Part shown: positions 1 through 8,298 of the stretch, piece by piece | Layout: each line of letters begins with the position of its first letter | Numbering within the stretch: position 1 is the stretch's first letter | Source: WVYX01 sp039592335 | GTDB lineage: Bacteria > Gemmatimonadota > Gemmatimonadetes > Gemmatimonadales > GWC2-71-9 | Length of the DNA: 64,000 nucleotides | Direction: 5' to 3' | Assembly (NCBI GenBank): GCA_039592335.1 | Contig: JBDHBX010000007.1 | Location: 111,109 to 175,108 of the forward strand | Position numbers and translations under genes: made by a program | The notes under the pieces: model-generated | Told to the model about the DNA's origin: nothing | Seen by the model: the letters and a program-made list of their open reading frames with translations, nothing else | The model's database searches: none

Positions 1-296
1 CCGCGATCGCCCGAACCGCGGGCCCGATGATCTCGAAAAAGGACTGCGCGCGGGTCGTTGACGCCTTTCTCGAGGCGATCAAGGAGTCGCTCTCGGACCA
101 GAGCAACATCGAGATTCGGGGGTTCGGGACCTTCAAGATCCGCATGCGGAAGACCCGCATGGCCCGGAACCCCCGCACAGGAGAGCCGGTCGAGGTAGCC
201 GCCCGTCCGGTTCCCGTGTTCAAGCCCTCCAAGGAGTTGCGCAGCATGGTGGCGCAGCACGCGGAGGAGAGGGAAGGGATCGCGCAGGAGCCGTAG
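1..296 (+). CDS. HU/IHF-family DNA-binding protein, 5' end outside the window
   Basis: This is a histone-like protein that bends and compacts DNA as a dimer. The reading frame is open from base 3, and the codons before the first ATG (27) read AIARTAGP then MISKKD. The family normally has the conserved IAxxTGxxxxxA helix at that place, so the real start lies upstream of the window and 27 is an internal Met. Visible family motifs are VVDAFLEAIK, IEIRGFGTFKIR (saddle) and ARNPRTGE (DNA-binding arm). The C-terminus runs about ten residues past the usual end and is acidic. The gene converges on the amidohydrolase operon, with a shared hairpin between them. Confidence 0.93.
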   Translation, partial: AIARTAGPMISKKDCARVVDAFLEAIKESLSDQSNIEIRGFGTFKIRMRKTRMARNPRTGEPVEVAARPVPVFKPSKELRSMVAQHAEEREGIAQEP

Positions 297-323
297 GCTC
301 GCTGCCGAGAACGACATAACGCC

Positions 324-358
324 AACGGGGCGGTCGCTCGATGAGCGACCGCCCCGTT
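324..358. terminator. Bidirectional intrinsic terminator between convergent genes
   Basis: A perfect 16-bp inverted repeat (324-339 with 343-358) has a 3-base loop GAT. Its GC-rich core is flanked by AA on the left and TT on the right. It lies between the stop of the HU gene and the stop of the minus-strand amidohydrolase, so it can serve both. Confidence 0.8.
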
Positions 359-380
359 CCGTATGTGGAACCGCTCGGGA

Positions 381-3008
381 TCAGTGGCGATCGCGGAACG
401 CCTTCCAGAGCCGCGTGTGCTTGCTCTCCAGCGACACTTCCTCGCCGGCGATGAACGCCCGCTCCACCTGCGTCACGATCTGGAGCGGATCGCCCGTGGT
501 CACGATGAGATCGGCACGCTTGCCGACATCGATGCTCCCGAGCTGGTCCTCCAACCCGAGGACCTCCGCGGGCGTCAGGGTGACCCCGCGCAGCGCGGCC
601 TCCCTGGGCAGCCCGTACGCCGCCGAGCGAGCTGCGTGGTACGGCAGGTTCCGCACATTGTCGACCTCGTCGGTCCCAAAGGCGACCTTCACGCCCGCCG
701 CGTGCAGAATGCCGGCGTTCTCCCACGCGGCCGTGACGGGGTCCTCCCGGTCCAGCGTCAGCGCGACCCCCGATCCCACGATCACCGGAATGTCACGCGC
801 GGCCAGCTCGTTGGCGACGCGGAACGCCTGGTCCCCGCCGACCACCACGGCCCGCACCTCGGGAAACTCGTCGAGCAAGAGGAACAGCGACCGGATCGCC
901 CGCTCGCGATGCGCCTGGAACAGCACCGGCATCTGGCCCGTGACCGCCGGCACGAGGGCCTCGAGCATGAGTCGGTCGCGGTTGTTGATGTTGGGCTCGA
1001 ATGGCGCGTCCGGCTCATCGAGTGTGTTCGGCGCCTGGGCGTATTGCCTGGCTCGCTCGAACAACGCCACGAGCTCCTCGATCCGCTCCCCGTCGAGGCT
1101 CGGCTCCTCCCACGCCTCGCCCGAGGGCATCGGGAAGTCGATCACCAGCGCGGCGCGATCGCTCACGGCCATGCGCTCGGGCGTGTCGCCCTTGAGCTGG
1201 ATCACCGACGCAGTTCCCTGGATGACGCCGGTGGCCGGCGCGGTGAGTACCGTCGTGATGCCGTTGGCCCGGGCGACCGGGATGGCCTCGCTGTGGGGGT
1301 GCACGCCGGTCAACGCCCGAATGTGAGGATTGTAGCGTCCCACCTCGCGGTCGTCGCGGCTCTCCGGCACCTGACCGATCTCGACCATGCCGAGCTGCGT
1401 GAAGGGATCGATCATGCCGGGATAGAGGTGCTTTCCTGCGAGATTGACGATCGGAGCGTCCGTCGGGATCTGGACCTCTGCGGCGCTTCCCACCGCGGCG
1501 ATCCGCCCATCGGCCACGAGCACGACGCCGTCGGCGATGGCCGCGGAGGAAACCGGGTGCACCGTGGCGCCTACCAGGGCCGTCACGGCACCCTGGGCGT
1601 CCTCCCCTGGCGTGAACGAGGCGGGGCGGGCCAGCGGTGCCGCGCCCGTGGCATCGGCAACCTCAGGCACCAGGTCGAACTGCGGGAGCGTGCGCACCGG
1701 CTCGCCACGCAGCTCGCCTTCCCGCTCCCGATCGTAGTACACGATGCCGTCGACGATGGTTTTCTCCACACGGGTGTACACGTCGAACGGATCGCCGGAC
1801 AGGATCGCGATGTCGCCGTGCTTGCCCACCTCGACGGTACCCACCTTGTCGTCGATGAGCAGCAGCTCCGCCGGGTAGCGGGTCAGCATCCGCAGCGCGT
1901 CCTCGCGGGAGACCCCACCGTACTTCACGGGCTTGTTGAGCTCGTAGACGAAGAACGCCTGCAGCAGCTGGCTGTCGGAGTTGAGACTCGTCTTGACCCC
2001 GTGGCGGTGCATGATGGCCGCGTTGTAGGGAGTGGCGTCGTACGCTTCCAGCTTGTACATCCACCAGTCGCTGAAGGTGGAGCCGCCGGCCCCGTGGGCC
2101 GCCATCTCGTCGGCCACCTTGTAGCCCTCCAGCACGTGGGTGAACGCGGCGATCCTGAACCCGAACCGCTCGGCCACGCGCATCAGCATCACGATCTCGT
2201 CGCTGCGGTAGGAGTGCGCGTGTACGCGGATGCGCCCCTCCATGATGTCCACCAGCGCCTCCAACCGCAGGTCGCGGCGCGGCGGCACGCGACGCGCTCT
2301 GGGGTTCTGGCGGTACTCCTGCCAGACCGCCTGGTACTCCTGCGCGGCCGTGAACGCGGCCACGTACGCGGCCTCGACTCCCTCGCGGGAGTACGGGTAG
2401 CGCCGCTGTCCCTGCGTCTCCCAGTTCTTGCGGGTGACGTTCTCGCCCAGCGCGAACTTGACCGTCTGCGGGGCGCCCTGCACCAGGAGCTGTCGCACGT
2501 CCTCCATGCCCCAGCGGGTCTTGATGATCGCACTCTGGGCCCCGATGGGGTTGCAGCTGCCGTGCAGCACCTGGGCCACCGTGACGCCGCCGGAGAGCGC
2601 CCGGTAGATCGAGAAGCTCTCCTGGTCGAGGGCGTCGGTGACCCGGATTTCCGGCACGAACGGTGCCGTACACTCGTTCACCGCACGCGAGGCGATGTGG
2701 GAGTGCTCGTCGATCAGGCCGGGAATGGCCGTGAGGCCGGCTCCCTCGATCACGGGGACGTTGCCCGGAGCATCGAGGTTGGGCCCGATGCGCCGAATGA
2801 CGCCGTCCCGGATGAGGATCGAGACGCCCTGATAGACGGTGTCGTTCGCGGTCCACACGGCATCCAGGTCACGGATGAAGAGACCGCCTTTCGGCACCGC
2901 CACGGCGCCTTCTTCGATCTGAGTCTTGACCTGCTGCGCGCTCGCGGCCGGTGTGAGCGAGACCACAAGAGTGAGCAGCGCTGTCAGCAGTCGTAGTGTT
3001 CTGGTCAT
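381..3008 (-). CDS. Secreted two-module amidohydrolase-family protein (875 aa)
   Basis: The N-terminal signal peptide ends near SLTPAASA-QQ. Two amidohydrolase-like modules follow in tandem, each with the small beta-sandwich entry (GVIRRIGPN; GRIAAVGSA) and the closing IDVGKRADL or VEVGKHGDI motif. The first module has GLIDEHSH, the metal-binding HxH, and a later HAHSYR. The second has PGMIDPFTQLG, where HxH is lost, so it is probably not a working metal site. The ATG at 3008 has a GGGGAAG ribosome site and follows the upstream gene by one base, so the two form an operon. Substrate is unknown; the family covers imidazolonepropionase- and dipeptidase-like hydrolases. Confidence 0.85.
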   Translation of the reverse strand: MTRTLRLLTALLTLVVSLTPAASAQQVKTQIEEGAVAVPKGGLFIRDLDAVWTANDTVYQGVSILIRDGVIRRIGPNLDAPGNVPVIEGAGLTAIPGLIDEHSHIASRAVNECTAPFVPEIRVTDALDQESFSIYRALSGGVTVAQVLHGSCNPIGAQSAIIKTRWGMEDVRQLLVQGAPQTVKFALGENVTRKNWETQGQRRYPYSREGVEAAYVAAFTAAQEYQAVWQEYRQNPRARRVPPRRDLRLEALVDIMEGRIRVHAHSYRSDEIVMLMRVAERFGFRIAAFTHVLEGYKVADEMAAHGAGGSTFSDWWMYKLEAYDATPYNAAIMHRHGVKTSLNSDSQLLQAFFVYELNKPVKYGGVSREDALRMLTRYPAELLLIDDKVGTVEVGKHGDIAILSGDPFDVYTRVEKTIVDGIVYYDREREGELRGEPVRTLPQFDLVPEVADATGAAPLARPASFTPGEDAQGAVTALVGATVHPVSSAAIADGVVLVADGRIAAVGSAAEVQIPTDAPIVNLAGKHLYPGMIDPFTQLGMVEIGQVPESRDDREVGRYNPHIRALTGVHPHSEAIPVARANGITTVLTAPATGVIQGTASVIQLKGDTPERMAVSDRAALVIDFPMPSGEAWEEPSLDGERIEELVALFERARQYAQAPNTLDEPDAPFEPNINNRDRLMLEALVPAVTGQMPVLFQAHRERAIRSLFLLLDEFPEVRAVVVGGDQAFRVANELAARDIPVIVGSGVALTLDREDPVTAAWENAGILHAAGVKVAFGTDEVDNVRNLPYHAARSAAYGLPREAALRGVTLTPAEVLGLEDQLGSIDVGKRADLIVTTGDPLQIVTQVERAFIAGEEVSLESKHTRLWKAFRDRH

Positions 3009-3009
3009 C

Positions 3010-4656
3010 TCACTTCCCCTGTCCCGGTCCCGCCTCGCGCTTGGCGGACCACTCTGAGGACCCGAACGGCGTTTCGACAGTCCCTTTCATCTCGTCTCCC
3101 TCGACGGTTCCCGAGTAGGTGACGTCGAACGACTCGTCACCTGCGTCGACGTGAATCATGAGGGTGATCTCATTCCCTGAGACCTTTCCGCTCTGGATCT
3201 CGGCTTGCCCGCGCGTGCTCTCGATGCTCCCGGAGACCTCCACCCCGTCCTGCGTGAGGGTGGCCTTCGAGTTGCCGAATGACGTCTGCACGTCCCACAC
3301 ACCCGTCACGTCCACCGTGGGGGGCTCGCCGTTCGTGTCGGCGGTAGTCGCGTCCTCGAGCTCGCCCTCCACGAACGTGTAGAGAACCTTGGTGTCCTCG
3401 CCGAAGAGCGGGCCGTCGGTCACGACGAACGTCGCCGCCATGCCGGCCTCCACCCGTGTCAGATAGTCGAGTCCCAGCAACGCCGCCGGGGAGGAGGTCA
3501 CGGCCGCCAACGCCGCGTCCTCGCTCAGCCCGTACTCGATTACCTTGCTCACGCCCTCCCGGATGTCCGCCTCGCCGCCACCGCTGGTGAGGGCGAACGT
3601 CACACCCGCAACCGCCAGCCGCCCCGCATTGGCGTAACGGTGCTCGAGATCCTGCTTCTCGCGCTCCGCTGCGGCGTCCAGTGGCTCTTCCGCTTCCTCA
3701 TCCGGATCCCATTGTTTCGGGTCAGGGAAGGCGAGGGAGACGAGCACCGGGACCCGCCGCGCCCGCAACAGGTCCGCCACCCGCCACGCTTCGGCACCAC
3801 CCATGATCACGGGCCGGAAGCCGTACTCCTCGCCCAGCTCCAGCGCCCGCTTGATGTCGGCCGCGCGGTCGGCTGCGAAGAAGACGGGGACCTGTCCCGT
3901 CATCACAACGCGCAGCACCGCATAGTCCGGATCCCATGCCGGGCCCCTGAGGCCACGCGGGTCCTGCTCGTGTGCCGCGTGCAGCAGGCCGTCGTGACGC
4001 GCGTCCTCGAGGTTCTGCCGCAGGAAGGCGGCGGCACCGAAGATCGTGGAGGGGTACATGTCGTTCGCGCCGTCGAACGACATGACCGGTCCCAGCTCGG
4101 GCTGCTCCACGAGACCGTGGGGCGTCTCGGCGCCCTTGCGCAGCACCAGCACCGCACCGCGCCCGGGCATCAGCGCGCCCTCCGGGTGCACCGCCATCGC
4201 CGCGACACCATCGGAGCGCTGCGCCTTGAAGTCGCTGCCGGTGGCAGTCAGAAACTCCACCAGGCGCCGGTGCGGCACGAAGCCCTGTGCCTCCCGGGGT
4301 GGGGCCCAGAACGCGAGTTCCGTGCGGTCGATCTCCTGCTCGGGAAACTCGACCTCCGCCTCCCCCTGGGCGTCGATCATGCCCGGGTAGACCACCAGGG
4401 AGTCGCCTTCGAGCAGCTCGGCGCCCGGTGGGACGGCCACGTCGGGGCCCATGGCCTCGATGAAGCCCCGGCGGACCACGATGGTCACACCGGGCGTGCG
4501 GCTGCCGTCCGCGCCGACGACCGTCACCCCCTGCAGCGCGAACGCCGCCGCCTGGGGTGGGTCGTCAAACTGCGCCACGGCCGTTCGGGGCCAGATCAGG
4601 ACCCCGACCAGGCATGTGGCGACGACGGACGTGTGGAGTGCACGAGTGGGATGCAT
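3010..4656 (-). CDS. Secreted amidohydrolase-like protein with C-terminal beta domain (548 aa)
   Basis: A signal peptide (to about AVA-QF) precedes an amidohydrolase-like fold. The entry sandwich (TPGVTIVVRRGFIEAMGP), PGMID and a terminal LDYLTRVEAGMAATFVVTDG motif are present. After PGMID the sequence is AQGEAE, not HxH, so the usual metal ligands are missing. A separate domain of about 100 residues at the C-terminus (TGVWDVQTSFGNSKATL) resembles a repeated beta-strand module of unknown role. AAGGA lies just before the ATG. It is the first gene of the pair with the 875-aa protein. It may be a non-catalytic partner; its activity cannot be predicted. Confidence 0.8.
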   Translation of the reverse strand: MHPTRALHTSVVATCLVGVLIWPRTAVAQFDDPPQAAAFALQGVTVVGADGSRTPGVTIVVRRGFIEAMGPDVAVPPGAELLEGDSLVVYPGMIDAQGEAEVEFPEQEIDRTELAFWAPPREAQGFVPHRRLVEFLTATGSDFKAQRSDGVAAMAVHPEGALMPGRGAVLVLRKGAETPHGLVEQPELGPVMSFDGANDMYPSTIFGAAAFLRQNLEDARHDGLLHAAHEQDPRGLRGPAWDPDYAVLRVVMTGQVPVFFAADRAADIKRALELGEEYGFRPVIMGGAEAWRVADLLRARRVPVLVSLAFPDPKQWDPDEEAEEPLDAAAEREKQDLEHRYANAGRLAVAGVTFALTSGGGEADIREGVSKVIEYGLSEDAALAAVTSSPAALLGLDYLTRVEAGMAATFVVTDGPLFGEDTKVLYTFVEGELEDATTADTNGEPPTVDVTGVWDVQTSFGNSKATLTQDGVEVSGSIESTRGQAEIQSGKVSGNEITLMIHVDAGDESFDVTYSGTVEGDEMKGTVETPFGSSEWSAKREAGPGQGK

Positions 4657-4807
4657 GTCCTTGGGTCCTCGCGCTTTCTCTTGTGTTGTAGGGGCGTCGA
4701 CAGCGAGAAGCGCGCAAGCTCGTCCGGGGTGCGGCGCCTGTCAAGCGCTCGCGCGCGCGGGTTCACATACGGGACGCCGGAATGCGCGTTTCGGTTCCCA
4801 CCCGGCA

Positions 4808-4836
4808 TTGGTGGCCCCTCTCCCTCGGACTATATT
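4808..4836 (+). promoter_or_regulatory. Predicted sigma-70 promoter of moaD
   Basis: TTGGTG (4808-4813), a 17-base spacer and TATATT (4831-4836). The ATG of moaD begins 10 bases after the end of the -10 box, so transcription would start at or almost at the start codon (leaderless or nearly so). Confidence 0.6.
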
Positions 4837-4845
4837 CACGGTGCG

Positions 4846-5133
4846 ATGCAACCCAGCGGAGACCACCTCGCGCCGACGGCGGATACGATCACCATCGAGT
4901 GCCGGTTCTTTGCCCGGTACGCCGAAGTGCTGGGGCGCGAGGTGTTGCCGCTCGAGCTTCCCGAGTCGGCAACCGTGGGCGACGCGGTGCGGGAGCTGCG
5001 GCGCACGCTGCCCGCAAGCGACATGCTGCCGGAGCGCCCCCTCGCGGCGGTAAACCGCCGGCACACTCCGCTGACCGGCCGCCTCGCCCACGGCGACGAG
5101 CTCGCTTTCCTCCCGCCCATGGCCGGAGGGTAG
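4846..5133 (+). CDS. moaD: Molybdopterin synthase sulfur carrier subunit MoaD
   Basis: The 95-residue ubiquitin-like protein ends in the diagnostic Gly-Gly (LPPMAGG). The C-terminal Gly is thiocarboxylated to carry sulfur for conversion of cPMP to molybdopterin. VECRFFARYAEVLGRE-type and ELAFLPPMAGG motifs are seen. The ATG at 4846 was chosen because it lies directly downstream of a promoter and begins the homologous region; the frame is open far upstream only as a shadow. moaE follows after two bases. Confidence 0.93.
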   Translation: MQPSGDHLAPTADTITIECRFFARYAEVLGREVLPLELPESATVGDAVRELRRTLPASDMLPERPLAAVNRRHTPLTGRLAHGDELAFLPPMAGG

Positions 5134-5135
5134 GG

Positions 5136-5543
5136 GTGGGCTACTGCACCCACGAGCCGATCGACGTCGGGCGGCTCATGGCGGCGGTGGGCGATGGAGA
5201 ACGAGGGGGGACGGTGGCCTTCGTAGGGTCCGTTCGGGGTGGCCCCGAGGACGGGCCGGTGACGGCGATCGACTACTCCGGGTACGAGGAGATGCTCGCG
5301 GAGGAGCTCGGTCGCATCATCGAGGAGGCGCGCGAGCGGTGGCCCGAGGCCACGTTCGCAGCGCAGCACCGGCTCGGGCGAGTCCCCCGCGGCGAGCCGA
5401 GCATCGCCGTCATCGCAGCGGCGCCGCACCGGGACGAGGCGTTCGCGGCTTGTCGGCACGTGATCGAGGAAGCAAAGCGGCGGCTGCCGGTATGGAAGAA
5501 GGAACTGTTCGAGGACGGCGCCGCGCGGTGGCGGGAAGAATAA
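5136..5543 (+). CDS. moaE: Molybdopterin synthase catalytic subunit MoaE
   Basis: This is the large subunit of molybdopterin synthase, the partner of MoaD. The family pattern is clear: GGTVAFVGSVR, the YSGYEEMLAEEL helix, HRLGRVPRGE, and the catalytic Lys region RRLPVWKKELFEDG. The GTG at 5136 lies two bases after the moaD stop with GGAGGG at 5125-5130, an ideal ribosome site. The product is 135 residues. No other molybdenum cofactor genes are in the window. Confidence 0.93.
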   Translation: MGYCTHEPIDVGRLMAAVGDGERGGTVAFVGSVRGGPEDGPVTAIDYSGYEEMLAEELGRIIEEARERWPEATFAAQHRLGRVPRGEPSIAVIAAAPHRDEAFAACRHVIEEAKRRLPVWKKELFEDGAARWREE

Positions 5544-5603
5544 CGACGCGAAGGCGCGCCGCCGTGGGCGCCAACGGGATGAGGTCGTGAGGACGGGCAT
5601 CAC

Positions 5604-6125
5604 ATGGGTCTATCGATTGCACTGATCGAGCCGCAGATCCCTCCCAATACCGGAAGCATTGCGCGTCTCTGCGCGGCGACCGACACCAGCCTCCATCTCA
5701 TCCGACCACTCGGTTTCTCACTCGACGATCCCCGGCTCAAACGGGCCGGGCTCGACTACTGGGACGCGGTGGACATGTGGGTCCACCCGCACTGGCGCGC
5801 CTTCCGCGACGTCGTGTCGCGGGAACGCTGCCTCTACTTTTCCACGCACGGGACGCAGTCCTATCTCGACGCGCCGTATGCGTCCAACTCGGTCCTCGTA
5901 TTCGGGAGCGAGACTCAGGGCATGCCGCAACGCATCCTCGAGAAGCACCCGGAACAGACGTTTCGCATCCCGATGAGCGAGGCCGTGCGGAGCCTCAACC
6001 TCGCCGCCGCCGCGGGCATCGTACTGTATGAAGCCGTACGACAGCTCGGCATCCAGCAGCAGTGGATGGCGGTCGGCGTCCGCGCGGAAACATCAGCCAA
6101 CACATCCGACGAAGACGGGACGTAA
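5604..6125 (+). CDS. trmL: tRNA (cytidine/uridine-34-2'-O)-methyltransferase TrmL
   Basis: A SPOUT-fold RNA methyltransferase of 173 residues that methylates the ribose of the wobble base of tRNA-Leu. Motifs are EPQIPPNTGSIAR at the start, LVFGSETQGMP in the middle and the knotted SAM-binding end RSLNLAAAAGIVLYEA. The 20-residue tail beyond the family core is not conserved. mdh follows after 2 bases. This is the usual length for TrmL (about 155-165), slightly extended. Confidence 0.9.
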   Translation: MGLSIALIEPQIPPNTGSIARLCAATDTSLHLIRPLGFSLDDPRLKRAGLDYWDAVDMWVHPHWRAFRDVVSRERCLYFSTHGTQSYLDAPYASNSVLVFGSETQGMPQRILEKHPEQTFRIPMSEAVRSLNLAAAAGIVLYEAVRQLGIQQQWMAVGVRAETSANTSDEDGT

Positions 6126-6127
6126 CC

Positions 6128-7054
6128 ATGAACAAGATCACCGTAGTTGGAGCGGGCCACGTCGGCGCGACCACCGCGCAGCGCATTGCCGAGAAGGAAC
6201 TGGCACGTGAGGTGGTGCTCGTCGACATCCTTGAAGGCATTCCGATGGGCAAGGGACTGGACCAGACGCAGTCCGGGCCGGTCGAGGGATTCGACACGCG
6301 CGTAATCGGCGCCAACGACTACGGACCCGCCGCGGGAAGCGACGTGTTCGTCGTGACGGCAGGCATTCCGCGCAAGCCCGGCATGAGCCGGGACGATCTG
6401 GTGAAGACCAACGCCGACATCGTGAAGTCGGTGAGTCAGGAGATCAAGAAGGTGGCGCCTGACTCCATCGTCATCATGGTGTCGAACCCGCTCGACGTGA
6501 TGGCCTGGGTGGCGAAGGAGGTCACGGGCTTCCCCCGCGAGCGCGTCCTCGGGATGGCGGGCATCCTCGATACGGCCCGCTTCCGGACGTTCCTCGCCGA
6601 GGCGATCGACGTGTCGGTCGAGGACATCCAGGCGATGGTGCTGGGCGGCCACGGCGACAGCATGGTGCCGCTCATCTCCTATACCACCGTCTCGGGGATT
6701 CCCGTCACGCAGCTCATCAAGCAGGACGAGCTGGATGCGATCGTCGAGCGCACCCGCAAGGGAGGCGGCGAGATTGTCAGCTACCTGAAAACCGGCTCGG
6801 CGTACTACGCACCGTCATCGGGTGCCGTGCAGATGGTGGAAGCGATCGCCAGGGACAAGAAGCGGCTGCTGCCGTGCGCCGCCTGGTTGGAGGGCGAGTT
6901 CGGGCTGAGCGGGCTGTTCGTCGGTGTGCCCTGCAAGCTCGGTGCGGGCGGTCTCGAGAAGGTCCTCGAGATCGAGCTCACCAAAGACGAGCAGGCAGCA
7001 CTCGAGAAGTCGGCCGAGGCGGTGAAGAAGACCTGGGGCGTCGTTACGCTCTAG
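6128..7054 (+). CDS. mdh: Malate dehydrogenase (LDH-like type)
   Basis: Interconverts malate and oxaloacetate with NAD in the citric acid cycle. It has 308 residues. The Rossmann motif VVGAGHVGATTA is at the N-terminus. The substrate loop GIPRKPGMSRDDL carries the arginine typical of malate rather than lactate specificity, followed by VSNPLDVM and the active-site GGHGDSMVPL. The ATG at 6128 starts the conserved region. A strong hairpin terminator follows. Confidence 0.95.
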   Translation: MNKITVVGAGHVGATTAQRIAEKELAREVVLVDILEGIPMGKGLDQTQSGPVEGFDTRVIGANDYGPAAGSDVFVVTAGIPRKPGMSRDDLVKTNADIVKSVSQEIKKVAPDSIVIMVSNPLDVMAWVAKEVTGFPRERVLGMAGILDTARFRTFLAEAIDVSVEDIQAMVLGGHGDSMVPLISYTTVSGIPVTQLIKQDELDAIVERTRKGGGEIVSYLKTGSAYYAPSSGAVQMVEAIARDKKRLLPCAAWLEGEFGLSGLFVGVPCKLGAGGLEKVLEIELTKDEQAALEKSAEAVKKTWGVVTL

Positions 7055-7077
7055 CCCGCCGGACCGTGTTGCCACTG

Positions 7078-7112
7078 CGGCCTGGCCCTTTGGGGGCCGG
7101 GCCGTAGTTTTG
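7078..7112 (+). terminator. Intrinsic terminator after mdh
   Basis: An 11-bp stem (7078-7088 with 7094-7104, one G-T pair) with loop TTTGG is followed by TAGTTTTG, a short T-rich run. It lies 24 bases after the mdh stop. Confidence 0.75.
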
Positions 7113-7141
7113 TTTGCCACACCCCCACGCCGGAGGCATGC

Positions 7142-7690
7142 ATGGTCTCGATCCCGTCCCTGTGGTTGCCGATCCTCCTGTCCGCCGTGGTCGTCTGGAT
7201 CCTCAGCGCCATCGTCTGGATGTTCCTGCCGCATCGCAAGAAGGAGTTCAAGGGGCTGCCCAACGAGGAGCCGCTCCGCGGCGCCCTCAAGGGCGTCACA
7301 CCAGGTCAGTACTGGGTTCCCTGGGGAACCCCCGACCAGATGAAGGATCCGGAGCTCGTCCGCAAGTTCCAGGAGGGTCCGACCGGCATCATTCAGCTGT
7401 GGAAGCCGGGCATGCCCACCATGGGCAAGAACATGGTCTTCTCGGTCCTGTACTACATCGTGGTCGGCATCGTGGTGGCCTATATCGCGACGCGCACGCT
7501 CGATGCAGGGGCCGACTACCGCGCCGTGTTCCGCATCGTCGGGTGCACCGCGTGGATTGCCTACGGGTTCGGCGGCATTCCGGACTCGATCTGGTTCGGC
7601 AGGCCGTGGAGCTCAACGGCGAAGACGCTGGCCGAGGCGCTCGTCTACGGGTTGTTCACGGGAGGGGTGTTCGGCTGGTTGTGGCCGTAG
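7142..7690 (+). CDS. Conserved membrane protein of unknown function
   Basis: A 182-residue protein that I do not recognise. One hydrophobic segment lies at residues 8-28. A polar region of about 65 residues, rich in Pro, Lys and Gly, follows. Two or three more membrane segments span roughly 98-120, 130-148 and 163-181. The GGAGG at 7132-7136 with 5-base spacing sets the ATG at 7142; another ATG four bases earlier is out of frame. It sits alone after the mdh terminator. Confidence 0.7.
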   Translation: MVSIPSLWLPILLSAVVVWILSAIVWMFLPHRKKEFKGLPNEEPLRGALKGVTPGQYWVPWGTPDQMKDPELVRKFQEGPTGIIQLWKPGMPTMGKNMVFSVLYYIVVGIVVAYIATRTLDAGADYRAVFRIVGCTAWIAYGFGGIPDSIWFGRPWSSTAKTLAEALVYGLFTGGVFGWLWP

Positions 7691-7775
7691 GGTAGGGCGA
7701 GGCGAAGCCAGGCACTCGGGTGTCGGGGGCCGTGGGCGGCAACTGCAGCGAGCGACGGCGAATGCCGGGCTGAGG

Positions 7776-8186
7776 CTACCTGCCCTCGTACACCACGTGG
7801 TTCCGCGGCGTCTCCCATAGCACGAGCTTCACGAGCTTTCCCGGGAGACGGTCGTCCAGCAGTTGCCAGATGACCACCACCAGATTCTCGGTGGTGGGAT
7901 TCCGCTCGGCGAACTCCGCGACGTCCAGGTTGAGGTTGCGGTGGTCCAGGTAGTCGACCACGCGACGCTTCACGATTTCCTTCACGGTGTCGAGGTTGGC
8001 CACGAACCCTGTTGCCGGATCGATCTCACCCTCGACCGACACCTCCAGCTCGTAGTTGTGGCCATGGTAGTTCGGGTTGTTGCACGGGCCGAAGATGCGC
8101 CGATTCTCGTCGTCTGACAGCGCTCGGTTATGGAGGCGATGCGCCGCATTGAAGTGGACGCGCCGGGTAACCATGACGGTGGGCAT
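7776..8186 (-). CDS. queD: 6-carboxytetrahydropterin synthase (QueD / PTPS family)
   Basis: Makes 6-carboxytetrahydropterin from dihydroneopterin triphosphate for queuosine and other 7-deazaguanines. The 136-residue protein has the zinc histidines H16, H41 and H43 (HFNAAHRL; YHGHNY), the catalytic Cys35 in GPCNNPNYHGH, the D81-H82 pair in YLDHRNLN, PTTENL and the substrate Glu in LWETPRN. No other que genes are nearby. The ATG at 8186 starts at the conserved region; TTGACG lies about 30 bases upstream. Confidence 0.93.
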   Translation of the reverse strand: MPTVMVTRRVHFNAAHRLHNRALSDDENRRIFGPCNNPNYHGHNYELEVSVEGEIDPATGFVANLDTVKEIVKRRVVDYLDHRNLNLDVAEFAERNPTTENLVVVIWQLLDDRLPGKLVKLVLWETPRNHVVYEGR

Positions 8187-8246
8187 GGCTCGTAGTTAGG
8201 CCGCCGGTGCGCGCGGCGTCAAGCGCCCAGTCCGGCCCCCAACGGT

Positions 8247-8276
8247 GACGGCCCGGCTGGGATCCACCGGGCCGTC
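8247..8276 (-). terminator. Intrinsic terminator-like hairpin after the beta-propeller operon
   Basis: A 10-bp perfect stem (8247-8256 with 8267-8276) has a loop that can close further (TGG with CCA). It lies between the stop of the 8299-9417 gene and queD, both on the minus strand. No clear T run follows, so strength is uncertain. Confidence 0.55.
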
Positions 8277-8298
8277 GTGCGCTGCCGAGTGCCTCAAC

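Noticed and set aside
363..2996. Long plus-strand open frame opposite the 875-aa amidohydrolase
   Set aside because: High GC removes stops from the antisense frame. The protein is Arg/His/Asp-rich with no domain, while the minus strand encodes a clear signal peptide and enzyme motifs.
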